This document shows, piece after piece, positions 24,873 to 32,145 of a stretch of 64,000 bases of DNA. The translations under genes were made by a program, and so were the position numbers. A model generated the notes under the pieces. That model had not been told where the DNA came from, searched no databases, and saw only the letters and a list, made by a program, of their open reading frames with translations. Every line of letters begins with the position of its first letter. Positions within the stretch are counted from its first letter, which is position 1. This DNA comes from BRHc4a sp049323755 (GTDB lineage: Bacteria; Bacillota; Desulfotomaculia; Desulfotomaculales; Desulfocucumaceae): the NCBI GenBank assembly GCA_049323755.1, contig JBMOPE010000018.1:173665-237664 (forward strand), written 5' to 3'.

Positions 24873-26075
24873 ATGCTTGTTCTGGTTTTGAATTGCGGTA
24901 GTTCTTCAGTCAAGTACAAGCTTTACAACATGGAAAACGAAGAAGTGCTGATCAGTGGGCAGGCGGACCGTATTGGGCTGTCCGGGTCGTTAATTGTCCA
25001 CCGGAAAATGGGCGGCGAAGCGATCACAATGGAAATACTTATGCCCGGCCACAGGTCCGCCATAGAAAAGATACTCTCGCTTCTGACTGACCCGCAGTAT
25101 GGTGCGGTTAGCAGCGTTGAAAACATATCTGCAGTAGGGCACAGGGTGGTGCACGGAGGGGAAAAATTCAGTAAGTCCACGCTGGTTACTCCGGAAGTGC
25201 TGGCTGATCTACAGATCCTGTCGGACCTGGCGCCCTTGCATAACCCCCCCAATATTACAGGTATAAACGTGTGCCGCCAGCTTATACCGGGGGCGCGCCA
25301 GGTTGCGGTGTTTGACACCGCTTTTCACCAGACCATGTCTGCTCACGCGTATCTTTACGGAATTCCACACGAGTATTACAGCCGTTACGGCTTACGCAGA
25401 TACGGGTTTCACGGGACATCGCACCGCTATGTTTCCATGATGGCAGCCAAAATTCTGCAGAGGCCCATTGAAGATTTAAAGCTAATAACCTGCCACCTGG
25501 GCAACGGGTCCAGTGTGTGCGCAGTCAAAAACGGCTGCTCAATAGATACAAGTATGGGATTTACACCTCTTTCCGGACTTATCATGGGCACCCGGGCAGG
25601 TGACCTGGACCCGGCCATAGTGTCTTTCTTGATGGAGAAAGAACAAATGACGCCGTCTCAGGTCAGAGATCTGCTGAATAAAAAAAGCGGAGTTCTGGGT
25701 ATATCGGGGATCAGCAGCGATTTTCGCGATTTGGAGAAGGCGGCAGGGGAAGGCAACAGTAGAGCGCAACTGGCCCTTGACATGTTCTGCTATACAGTGC
25801 GGAAATGGATAGGCTCCTTTGTGGCAGTTATTGGCGGGGTGGATGCCATTGTATTTACCGCAGGCATTGGGGAAAACTCGCCCCTTATACGCTCAAAGAT
25901 ACTGTCGGGGCTTTCCTGGCTTGGCATTAAGCCTGCTGTTGACGGCAATGTCCGCGGTAGGGAGGCCATCCTTACCCGCCGGGAAGATCCCGTGCAGGTC
26001 CTGGTAGTGCCGACCAACGAGGAACTCCTGATAGCGAGAGATTCATACGAATTGATTCGTGTAAGCCCTTCATGA
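24873..26075 (+). CDS. ackA: acetate kinase
   Basis: Converts acetyl phosphate plus ADP to acetate and ATP, the energy-yielding step of ethanolamine oxidation. 400 residues with LNCGSSSVKYKLY at the N-terminus, VHGGEKF, DTAFHQTM, RRYGFHGTSHRYV, ITCHLGNGSSV and FTAGIGENSPLIR, all conserved in AckA. Probably cytoplasmic because there is no targeting peptide. GGGAGGGC lies upstream of the ATG. It is the last gene of the eut cluster. Confidence 0.95.
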   Translation: MLVLVLNCGSSSVKYKLYNMENEEVLISGQADRIGLSGSLIVHRKMGGEAITMEILMPGHRSAIEKILSLLTDPQYGAVSSVENISAVGHRVVHGGEKFSKSTLVTPEVLADLQILSDLAPLHNPPNITGINVCRQLIPGARQVAVFDTAFHQTMSAHAYLYGIPHEYYSRYGLRRYGFHGTSHRYVSMMAAKILQRPIEDLKLITCHLGNGSSVCAVKNGCSIDTSMGFTPLSGLIMGTRAGDLDPAIVSFLMEKEQMTPSQVRDLLNKKSGVLGISGISSDFRDLEKAAGEGNSRAQLALDMFCYTVRKWIGSFVAVIGGVDAIVFTAGIGENSPLIRSKILSGLSWLGIKPAVDGNVRGREAILTRREDPVQVLVVPTNEELLIARDSYELIRVSPS

Positions 26076-26198
26076 ACATAACTATTATCCAGACTCCCAT
26101 GCCGCTAAAAAAGTTTCATCCTCATTGGTGCCGTTTTAGTAATAAAAAGTTCACCCGGGCGGTGGGCAGGTAGAGCGGCCCTCCCCCTGGGGGGTAAT

Positions 26199-27182
26199 TT
26201 ATTGGCAAAGATTTTTCGGGGTAAAGTCCTCTATAACCTTTCCATTGGAAATCAGCGCAACAGGGAAACTTCGTGCATTATACGCGGCCCCGTACCGGTT
26301 CCGGCTGTCTGCCACCAATATTCCGCCCACAGCCCCGGCCTTTTTCTCTTGCAACCTTTCAATAGCTTTTTCTGCAGCCTCCTGGGGATGCGCTCCCAGG
26401 GCTACCAGGCTTTCAGCGTATTTTGCCGTTAGTGTCTCAATAAAAGCTTCTCCCAGTCCTGTGCATACCACCGCGCAAATCCCGGAAGCATAAATTCCGG
26501 CTCCCGGAAAGGGAGTGTCTCCAACCCTTCCGGGCAGCTTAAGAAAAGAACCTCCCGTAGAGGATGCTGCGGCTACCTTTCCTTGATAGGAGGCAACACA
26601 TCCCACGGTATCGCAGGAATGGATTGATTCCGGAGAAAGCCCGGTAAAAAGGCTGGCTTTGTATTGCCCCCCGAGGGCTTCCATCTCTTTTGCCCTTTGC
26701 CAGGCTTTTTTCATTTTAGGGGACACAGGATCATACTCTTTAAGGCCAATAGATCGGGCGAACATGGTTGCTCCCGCTCCTACAAGCACAGCGTGTGGTG
26801 TATCCTCCAGCACCTTTCTGGCTACCGATACCGGATGTTCAACCGAGCGAATAGCGCCCACGGCCCCAAATCTTCCGGTGGCCCCGTCCATTATGGAGGC
26901 ATCCATCTCCACTTCTCCGTCACGGTTAAGAACCGATCCGTAGCCGGCATTCAAAAAATGGCTTTTTTCAAGGGTCCTCACAGCCGCCTCGGCGGCGTCC
27001 AGCAGCCCTTTTTCAAGCGTATTGTACCCTGCCAGGGCTGCTTCAGATAGCACGCTTTTAATTTCAGTTGTACATCCAGTCTCTACTCCGCCGTGTACCA
27101 TGAGAATATTCATTTGCTTCATGTCTTTAGCTTTTTCAAATCCTTTATATTTTATATATCCCTGAACGTTATACGGTGTCAT
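26199..27182 (-). CDS. isoaspartyl peptidase/L-asparaginase (Ntn hydrolase)
   Basis: A plant-type asparaginase family Ntn hydrolase. The self-cleavage site with the catalytic threonine is in SCDTVGCVA, followed by STGGSFLKLPGRVGDTPFPGAGIYA, which is diagnostic. The N-terminal alpha-subunit part includes MVHGGVETG and LNAGYGSVLNRDGEVEMDASIMDG. It cleaves isoaspartyl dipeptides or asparagine. The start is uncertain: the first codon at 27182 lacks a good ribosome site, and the ATG at 27122 (KQMNILMVHGG) fits the family N-terminus better. It lies 11 bases after the Spo0M-like gene. Confidence 0.85.
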   Translation of the reverse strand: MTPYNVQGYIKYKGFEKAKDMKQMNILMVHGGVETGCTTEIKSVLSEAALAGYNTLEKGLLDAAEAAVRTLEKSHFLNAGYGSVLNRDGEVEMDASIMDGATGRFGAVGAIRSVEHPVSVARKVLEDTPHAVLVGAGATMFARSIGLKEYDPVSPKMKKAWQRAKEMEALGGQYKASLFTGLSPESIHSCDTVGCVASYQGKVAAASSTGGSFLKLPGRVGDTPFPGAGIYASGICAVVCTGLGEAFIETLTAKYAESLVALGAHPQEAAEKAIERLQEKKAGAVGGILVADSRNRYGAAYNARSFPVALISNGKVIEDFTPKNLCQ

Positions 27183-27193
27183 TTTTTATCGGA

Positions 27194-27982
27194 TTAATAC
27201 ATTATTCTTTCGTATTCCTTTTCAATTACACCTCTAAGAATCCGGCACACGCTGTCTTTGTCTGTCATCTTTGAATAGGCCAGGTTTAATGCTACATTTC
27301 TTTCATCCAGGTCCAGGTCGTCGATAATGCCGGAAAAAATTCCGGTTACCTTTTTGTCCAATTGCATTAATATATTGATCCTGTCATCCAGGGACTCAAA
27401 AAACAGCTCTATCTCGTCGAGCTTTCCTGCCATAAATGAAGAGGGTATAAACTCAAAACGCTGGTACCTGCCATTGTATTCGCCGGAGCCCGTCCTCAGA
27501 CGAAAGCCCAGTGTAGAAAAGGCGTCGAATAACATCTGCACCTCTTTGCTGGGTATAACAACAATGTCGTCAACGTCCTTAGGGTCTACGGAGCTCTTTA
27601 TATCCAGGCTGGTCTCAAAGTGGTACCTGGTTTTACCGGTTGAAAGGGGAATGTGGTACGGAAGCCTGAACTGGACAGGTATTTCAGTCTGAGGATGTTC
27701 AGGCCCTACAACAAGTGGCTGATCAATAACTGCGTAGGCCACTTCCTGCTGTACTGTTTTCATTTGGTCGTCATGCTTAAATCTGGAGGTAACCACCAGG
27801 GAGATCTTTATTCCGTCAATTCTCTGCTCTATTCCACCTCCGGTGACGGTTATTTTCCCTTTAACCGTTTCACCAAGCCGCACCTGATCCTTATCCAGTT
27901 CCAGGTCAACCCTGGCAGCATTTACTCCGATGCTGGCAAGTAATCTCTTGAAAATGCCATTCGCCTCCTTATATATTACCAA
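27194..27982 (-). CDS. Spo0M-like arrestin-fold sporulation protein, start frameshifted
   Basis: An arrestin-like protein of the SpoOM family (conserved IFKRLLASIGVNAARVDLELD near the start, then VRLGETVKGKITVTGG and FHLPYHIPLS-like segments), which modulates sporulation signalling in bacilli. The best start is the ATG at 27960 after AAGGAGGCGA, but it reads MAFSRDY and is out of frame with the rest; one extra T in the following T4 run would give MAFFKRLLASIG, the expected N-terminus. In the intact frame only a TTG at 27982 without a ribosome site is available. So the gene is either frameshifted or affected by a sequencing error. Confidence 0.75.
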   Translation of the reverse strand: MVIYKEANGIFKRLLASIGVNAARVDLELDKDQVRLGETVKGKITVTGGGIEQRIDGIKISLVVTSRFKHDDQMKTVQQEVAYAVIDQPLVVGPEHPQTEIPVQFRLPYHIPLSTGKTRYHFETSLDIKSSVDPKDVDDIVVIPSKEVQMLFDAFSTLGFRLRTGSGEYNGRYQRFEFIPSSFMAGKLDEIELFFESLDDRINILMQLDKKVTGIFSGIIDDLDLDERNVALNLAYSKMTDKDSVCRILRGVIEKEYERIMY

Positions 27983-28413
27983 CTTTACTGTATATGTTAT
28001 CTTAAAAAAATTATCAATGTCCAGTCAATTATTAACTAATTTTTATAAAAGCTGCACGCCCCTCACCTGGTCCACCCGTCACTCTTTTCACCACAGCGGG
28101 GTATTTTTATGCTGATGGTATGTTTTTATTTCATGTAATAGATTAACAAATGTTAAGCCAGGTAATTAGGGGGTAATGACTTTGCTTTAAGGGTTGCAGT
28201 ATGGAAAAAGCCATGTTTATAGCTGTATAATGCCGGATAATTTGCTTATCAGGATGTCATTTTGGATGTATATCGACTAATTTCGACATTGCAGTTTAGA
28301 CCTGATTTTTGACCGGTTAATATTAATATAAGTAGTTTGAAAAGTTTGTAATTGCAGAATTTTTTGTCACTACAATATACTAAAATTTAAGAGTCAAAAG
28401 GATGTGTATATAC
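27983..28413. other. 430-bp intergenic region upstream of hypA
   Basis: AT-rich, no convincing ORF. It holds the candidate -24/-12 promoter at 28171-28186 described separately, and several short palindromic stretches. No standard -35/-10 pair at proper spacing was found close to hypA. Confidence 0.5.
28171..28186 (+). promoter_or_regulatory. candidate sigma-54 promoter upstream of hypA
   Basis: GGGTAATGACTTTGCT has the invariant GG and GC separated by ten bases and a good TTTGCT -12 element; the -24 box (GGTAAT) is weaker than consensus. It lies ~230 bases before hypA. A sigma-54 activator gene lies in the same cluster. Confidence 0.4.
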
Positions 28414-28755
28414 TTGCATGAGTTTTCCCTGGTCAGTGATCTTCTGGAAACAGTTATGGAGAGTGCCGGGCAAAACGGCATTAGGAATGTAACCAGGGTA
28501 AAATTAATTGTGGGGGAGTGCCATGGTGCTCTTCCGGAAGCACTGTCCTTTGCTTTCAAGGCTTTATCAGGTGACACTGTCTGCAGTGGCGCCGAATTAG
28601 AAATTGAAATTAAAAAGGGTATTTTGCTGTGTACTGCCTGCGGCCATGAGTTTTCCTATGAAATATTACAAAATATGTGTCCGAGGTGTGGATCGTTTTA
28701 TTTGGATATTGTATCCGGGAGGGAATTGCGAATAGATTACTTTGAGGGAGAGTAG
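28414..28755 (+). CDS. hypA: hydrogenase nickel chaperone HypA
   Basis: Delivers nickel to [NiFe] hydrogenase with HypB. Nickel binding in HypA needs an N-terminal Met-His-Glu; here TTG 28414 gives MHEFSLVSDLLETV, so I choose that start rather than the ATG at 28402. Structural zinc site: CTAC and CPRC around residues 71-91. 113 residues, normal length. AAAAGGA lies somewhat far upstream. hypB follows after 11 bases. Confidence 0.92.
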   Translation: MHEFSLVSDLLETVMESAGQNGIRNVTRVKLIVGECHGALPEALSFAFKALSGDTVCSGAELEIEIKKGILLCTACGHEFSYEILQNMCPRCGSFYLDIVSGRELRIDYFEGE

Positions 28756-28766
28756 GGGGTATTATT

Positions 28767-29432
28767 TTGAAGGTAATCCTGGCCAAGGATTTGCTCGGCG
28801 CCAATAATGTAAAGGGGGAAAACAACCGGGAGGTTTTTGAGCAAAATGGGCTGCTCACCTTAAATATTATCAGTTCCCCCGGTGCTGGCAAGACTACCCT
28901 GCTGGAAGTTACCATGAGATTGTTAAAGAATAAGTATAATTTCGGTGTAATTGAGGGTGACTTGTATACCTCCCGGGATGCCCGGCGTTTAATGGATCAT
29001 TCCCGGGCCATTGTGCAGATTAATACCTGCGGGATGTGCCACCTGAATGCTGATATGGTGGCCAGGGCGCTGGAAGACATGCCCTTGGCCTCCCTGGACA
29101 TAATTATTATTGAAAATGTGGGAAATCTGGTTTGTCCGTCCGCCTTTTACCTGGGAGAAACGTGCAAGGTGGCGGTGCTCAGTGTGCCGGAAGGCAGTGA
29201 TAAGCCGGCCAAATACCCTGAGCTGTTTAAAGCGTCCCGGGCAGTATTGATTAATAAGGCGGACTTATTGCCCTATACAGATTTCGATTTGCCGGGGTGT
29301 ATCCGGGAGTTAAAGGAGATTAACCCCAGAGCGGAAATTTTCGTTGTTTCTGCCAGAACCGGTGAAGGTATGGAAAAGTGGCTCAGTTGGATAGAAGAAG
29401 GTGTATTAAATGTGTCTGGGTGTACCCGGTAA
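28767..29432 (+). CDS. hypB: hydrogenase maturation GTPase HypB
   Basis: GTPase that drives nickel insertion. G1 motif SSPGAGKTTLLE (~37-48), VIEGDLYTSRDA, TCGMCHLNADMV with the metal-binding Cys-Gly-Met-Cys-His, ENVGNLVCP, and INKADLLPY (NKxD). 221 residues; there is no His-rich N-terminal store. Start TTG 28767. It overlaps hypC by 23 bases. Confidence 0.93.
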   Translation: MKVILAKDLLGANNVKGENNREVFEQNGLLTLNIISSPGAGKTTLLEVTMRLLKNKYNFGVIEGDLYTSRDARRLMDHSRAIVQINTCGMCHLNADMVARALEDMPLASLDIIIIENVGNLVCPSAFYLGETCKVAVLSVPEGSDKPAKYPELFKASRAVLINKADLLPYTDFDLPGCIRELKEINPRAEIFVVSARTGEGMEKWLSWIEEGVLNVSGCTR

Positions 29433-29640
29433 AGTTGTGGAAGTTAACGCGGCAGGGCAAAGGGCTGTTATTGAAACCATGGGGGTGAAGCGGCAGGTGG
29501 GCACCCAACTGGTGGAGGAAGTGCAGCCCGGGGATTATTTAATGGTGCATGCGGGTTATGCCATTGAGAAGATAAATACCGACCTGGCCCTGGAAATGAT
29601 TCGTTTATGGGAGGATCTCCTTAAAAATGAAAATCCTTGA
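29410..29640 (+). CDS. hypC: hydrogenase maturation chaperone HypC
   Basis: Small chaperone of the HypC/HupF family that carries the Fe(CN)2CO precursor between HypD and the hydrogenase large subunit. The N-terminal MCLGVPGKVVEV with the essential Cys2 is intact. 76 residues. Its end overlaps hypD by 14 bases, so the hypB-C-D set is translationally coupled. Confidence 0.94.
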   Translation: MCLGVPGKVVEVNAAGQRAVIETMGVKRQVGTQLVEEVQPGDYLMVHAGYAIEKINTDLALEMIRLWEDLLKNENP

Positions 29641-30763
29641 CAGGTTTAACGACCCGGAATTGGGGAAAAGGATGATCTCCAGGGTTAAGTCCGTGGCGCT
29701 GAAGGCAATTGACAGGCTGGGACGGCCAATTGTGCTGATGGAGGTCTGTGGCACCCATACTGCAGCTATTTCGAAAAGTGGGATCAGGGATTTGCTTGAC
29801 GGCTTCCTGGAGCTTCGCAGCGGGCCGGGCTGTCCGGTATGTGTCACCGCCGCCGGCGATATAGAAATTGCCATAAACCTTTCCCGCCTTTCGGGAGTAA
29901 CCACAGCCACTTTCGGAGATATGATCAGGGTGCCCGGGATAAGCTCCTCCCTGGAAAAGGAAAGGGCCCGGGGTTCAATAATTAAAATATTTTATTCCCC
30001 CGGGGACGCTGTGGATTATGCACGATGCCATCCGGAAGAAGAAGTGGTGTTTATAGGGGTGGGATTTGAAACTACTGCTCCTTTGGTGGCCTTAAGTGTG
30101 GAGAGCGCCCGGGAATGGGGGCTAAAAAACTACAGTGTGCTGTCATTGCACAAGATAGTTACTCCGGTTTTGAACAGTCTGCTGTCTTCCGGTGAAACCA
30201 GGCTGGATGGCCTTATTTTGCCGGGCCATGTCAGCGCTATTACCGGACGCAGGGCCTTTGATTTTGTTGCAGGAGAATATGGCGTTCCGGCTGCCGTTGC
30301 CGGCTTTGATGCATTTGATATTCTGACCGCAGTCCACTCTCTGCTGGAGGCAATAATAGATGACAGGGCATCCACGTTTAACTGCTACCCCAGGGTGGTT
30401 AAAGAGCAGGGAAACATACAGGCCCAAAAAATTATGGAAAGATTTTTCACCCCGGTGGATGCTGAGTGGCGGGGATTTGGTGAAATAGCTCAAAGCGGTC
30501 TGGCCTTCAGGAAAGAGTACAGTGATTATGACGCCTCGCGCAGGTATGATACCGGGGCTACCTTGACTGCTCCCATAACCCCCTGCCGATGCGGAGACCT
30601 CTTAAAGGGGAAAATTTATCCCGGTGACTGCGGTCTTTTCGCCCGTTCCTGCACCCCGGCTACTCCGGTGGGTCCGTGCATGGTATCTTCCGAAGGGACA
30701 TGTTCAGTCTACTACCGCTACAGAGGAAAGGGGACACACCTGCTGAAGATGGGGTATTCCTAG
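29627..30763 (+). CDS. hypD: hydrogenase maturation protein HypD
   Basis: Scaffold for Fe(CN)2CO assembly. Conserved VCGTHTAAISKSGIRDLL, SGPGCPVCVTAAGDIE, TFGDMIRVPG, and cluster-binding cysteines in CRCGDLLKG and GLFARSCTPATPVGPCMVSSEGTC. The normal C-terminus (YYRYR) is followed in frame by a dozen residues (GKGTHLLKMGYS) that are translated from a GGGGACA repeat, so the natural end has been replaced. See the duplicated flank at 30706-30723 and 30791-30811. Confidence 0.92.
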   Translation: MKILDRFNDPELGKRMISRVKSVALKAIDRLGRPIVLMEVCGTHTAAISKSGIRDLLDGFLELRSGPGCPVCVTAAGDIEIAINLSRLSGVTTATFGDMIRVPGISSSLEKERARGSIIKIFYSPGDAVDYARCHPEEEVVFIGVGFETTAPLVALSVESAREWGLKNYSVLSLHKIVTPVLNSLLSSGETRLDGLILPGHVSAITGRRAFDFVAGEYGVPAAVAGFDAFDILTAVHSLLEAIIDDRASTFNCYPRVVKEQGNIQAQKIMERFFTPVDAEWRGFGEIAQSGLAFRKEYSDYDASRRYDTGATLTAPITPCRCGDLLKGKIYPGDCGLFARSCTPATPVGPCMVSSEGTCSVYYRYRGKGTHLLKMGYS

Positions 30764-30784
30764 GTGGACAGGAATGTCCCCGAT
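30724..30784. repeat. GGGGACA/TGTCCCC palindromic element supplying the hypD stop
   Basis: AGGAAAGGGGACACACCTGC ... GGACAGGAATGTCCCCGAT. Closing stem GGGGAC/GTCCCC. It supplies the last codons and stop of hypD. Flanks AGTCTACTACCGCTACAG and AGTCTTCTACCGCTATCACAG are near duplicates, suggesting target duplication. Confidence 0.75.
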
Positions 30785-30832
30785 CGGTATAGTCTTCTAC
30801 CGCTATCACAGGGCGACGATGATCAATACAAT

Positions 30833-30895
30833 TGGGGACATTCCTCCAACCCCGAAGTCAGGCCCCTAAATGGAGGTGTGTCCCCATTCCTCAAG
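30833..30895. repeat. GGGGACA/TGTCCCC palindromic element in opposite orientation
   Basis: GGGGACATTCCTCC (30834-) and GGAGGTGTGTCCCC (-30885) pair; relative to the copy at 30724 it is reversed. It ends just before the ribosome site AAGGGGGGGAG of hypE. Confidence 0.75.
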
Positions 30896-30908
30896 GGGGG
30901 GAGCTTTT

Positions 30909-31916
30909 TTGGAAGACAAAAGGATACTGCTGGCTCATGGCGCCGGTGGTGAATTGACCAGACAATTGGTGGATAACATTTTTTTAAAATATTTTAATAA
31001 CGAAACTCTAAAATCACTGTCTGATGCGTCAGTCCTTGATTTTAAAGGGTGCAGGCTGGCTTTCACCACTGATTCCTTTGTGGTTAGGCCAATTTTTTTC
31101 CCGGGCGGGGATATAGGCAAACTGGCTGTTTGCGGTACCGTTAATGATTTGGCGGTTAGCGGGGCCAGGCCTTTGTTTTTGTCTGCCTCTTTCATAATCG
31201 AGGAAGGCCTGTTTATAAGTGTACTGGAACAGGTTGCCCGATCCCTGGGGGAGACCTGCCGGATGGCCGGGGTTGAAGTGGTGGCCGGGGACACCAAGGT
31301 GGTGGAAAAGGGGCACGGGGATTTGGTCTTTATCAACACGGCGGGAATAGGGATAATCCCGGAGGAACGGCATTTGGGTCAGCATAGAGTAACCCCGGGA
31401 GATATGGTTATCGTCAACGGGCCAATGGGGAACCATGGACTGGCGGTGTTGCTGGCAAGGGACAGCCTGGGGCTGGAGTCGGGTGTGGTCAGTGACTGTG
31501 CCCCTTTAAACGGAATAATCGCCAATATACTCAATAAAGTCCCCGGTATAAAAATGATGCGGGATCTCACCCGGGGGGGGCTGGCTACAGCGGTTAAAGA
31601 AATTGCCCTGGGAGCCGGGGTGGATATATGGCTGGAGGAGCCGTCCATTCCGGTGGATGATGATGTAAGGGGGGCCCTGGAAATACTGGGGCTTGATCCT
31701 CTTTATATGGCCAACGAGGGTAAATTTGTTGTTATTGTGGATCAGGAGGATGCCCCGGCGGTCATGAGAGTAATGGAAAACGATCCTCTGGGCGTTAAAT
31801 CATCTGTTATTGGCCGGGTAACCGAAGGCAGGGGCAATGTTTTGTTAAAAACTATGCTGGGCGGAACAAAAATACTGGATTTACTGGCCGGTGATCCTTT
31901 GCCCAGAATTTGCTGA
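30909..31916 (+). CDS. hypE: hydrogenase maturation protein HypE
   Basis: Makes the cyanide ligands from carbamoyl transferred by HypF. ATP-binding AIR-synthase fold: LLAHGAGGELTRQLVD at the start, TTDSFVVRPIFFPGGDIGKLAVCGTVND, and DLTRGGLATAVKEIA. The usual C-terminal thiocarboxamide cysteine (PRxC) is present: the protein ends LPRIC. Start TTG 30909, six to seven bases after AAGGGGGGGAG; the longer frame to 30870 is inside the repeat. 335 residues. Confidence 0.94.
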   Translation: MEDKRILLAHGAGGELTRQLVDNIFLKYFNNETLKSLSDASVLDFKGCRLAFTTDSFVVRPIFFPGGDIGKLAVCGTVNDLAVSGARPLFLSASFIIEEGLFISVLEQVARSLGETCRMAGVEVVAGDTKVVEKGHGDLVFINTAGIGIIPEERHLGQHRVTPGDMVIVNGPMGNHGLAVLLARDSLGLESGVVSDCAPLNGIIANILNKVPGIKMMRDLTRGGLATAVKEIALGAGVDIWLEEPSIPVDDDVRGALEILGLDPLYMANEGKFVVIVDQEDAPAVMRVMENDPLGVKSSVIGRVTEGRGNVLLKTMLGGTKILDLLAGDPLPRIC

Positions 31917-31918
31917 TA

Positions 31919-32115
31919 AGGAATGGGGACACACCGAATAAGGAAAGGGGACACACCTGCTGAAGTCCAGGTATTCCTAAATAAGGAAAGGGGACACACC
32001 TGCTGAAGTCCAGGTATTCCTAAATAAGGAAAGGGGACACACCTGCTGAAGTCCAGGTATTCCTTATGGACAGGAATGTCCCCGATCGGGATGTCCCCGA
32101 TCGGGATGGCGGGGA
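31919..32115. repeat. GGGGACA element with 43-bp unit repeated three times
   Basis: Three tandem 43-bp units (31937-31979, 31980-32022, 32023-32065), identical except for the last base, each AATAAGGAAAGGGGACACAC... to ...GGTATTCCTA, follow a partial copy and end in GGACAGGAATGTCCCCGATC. One complete copy can fold as a three-way junction: closing stem GGGGAC/GTCCCC, arm ACCTG/CAGGT, arm ATTCC/GGAAT. It fills the hypE-hypF gap. Confidence 0.85.
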
Positions 32116-32145
32116 CACAGGTTTCCCAATTAGGGAGGGTTGTGC

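Noticed and set aside
26165..26200. Terminator after ackA (CCTCCCCC/GGGGGG)
   Set aside because: Weak stem, no T tract on either strand.
31919..32115. CRISPR array
   Set aside because: The three 43-bp units are directly contiguous, with no unique spacers and no cas genes.
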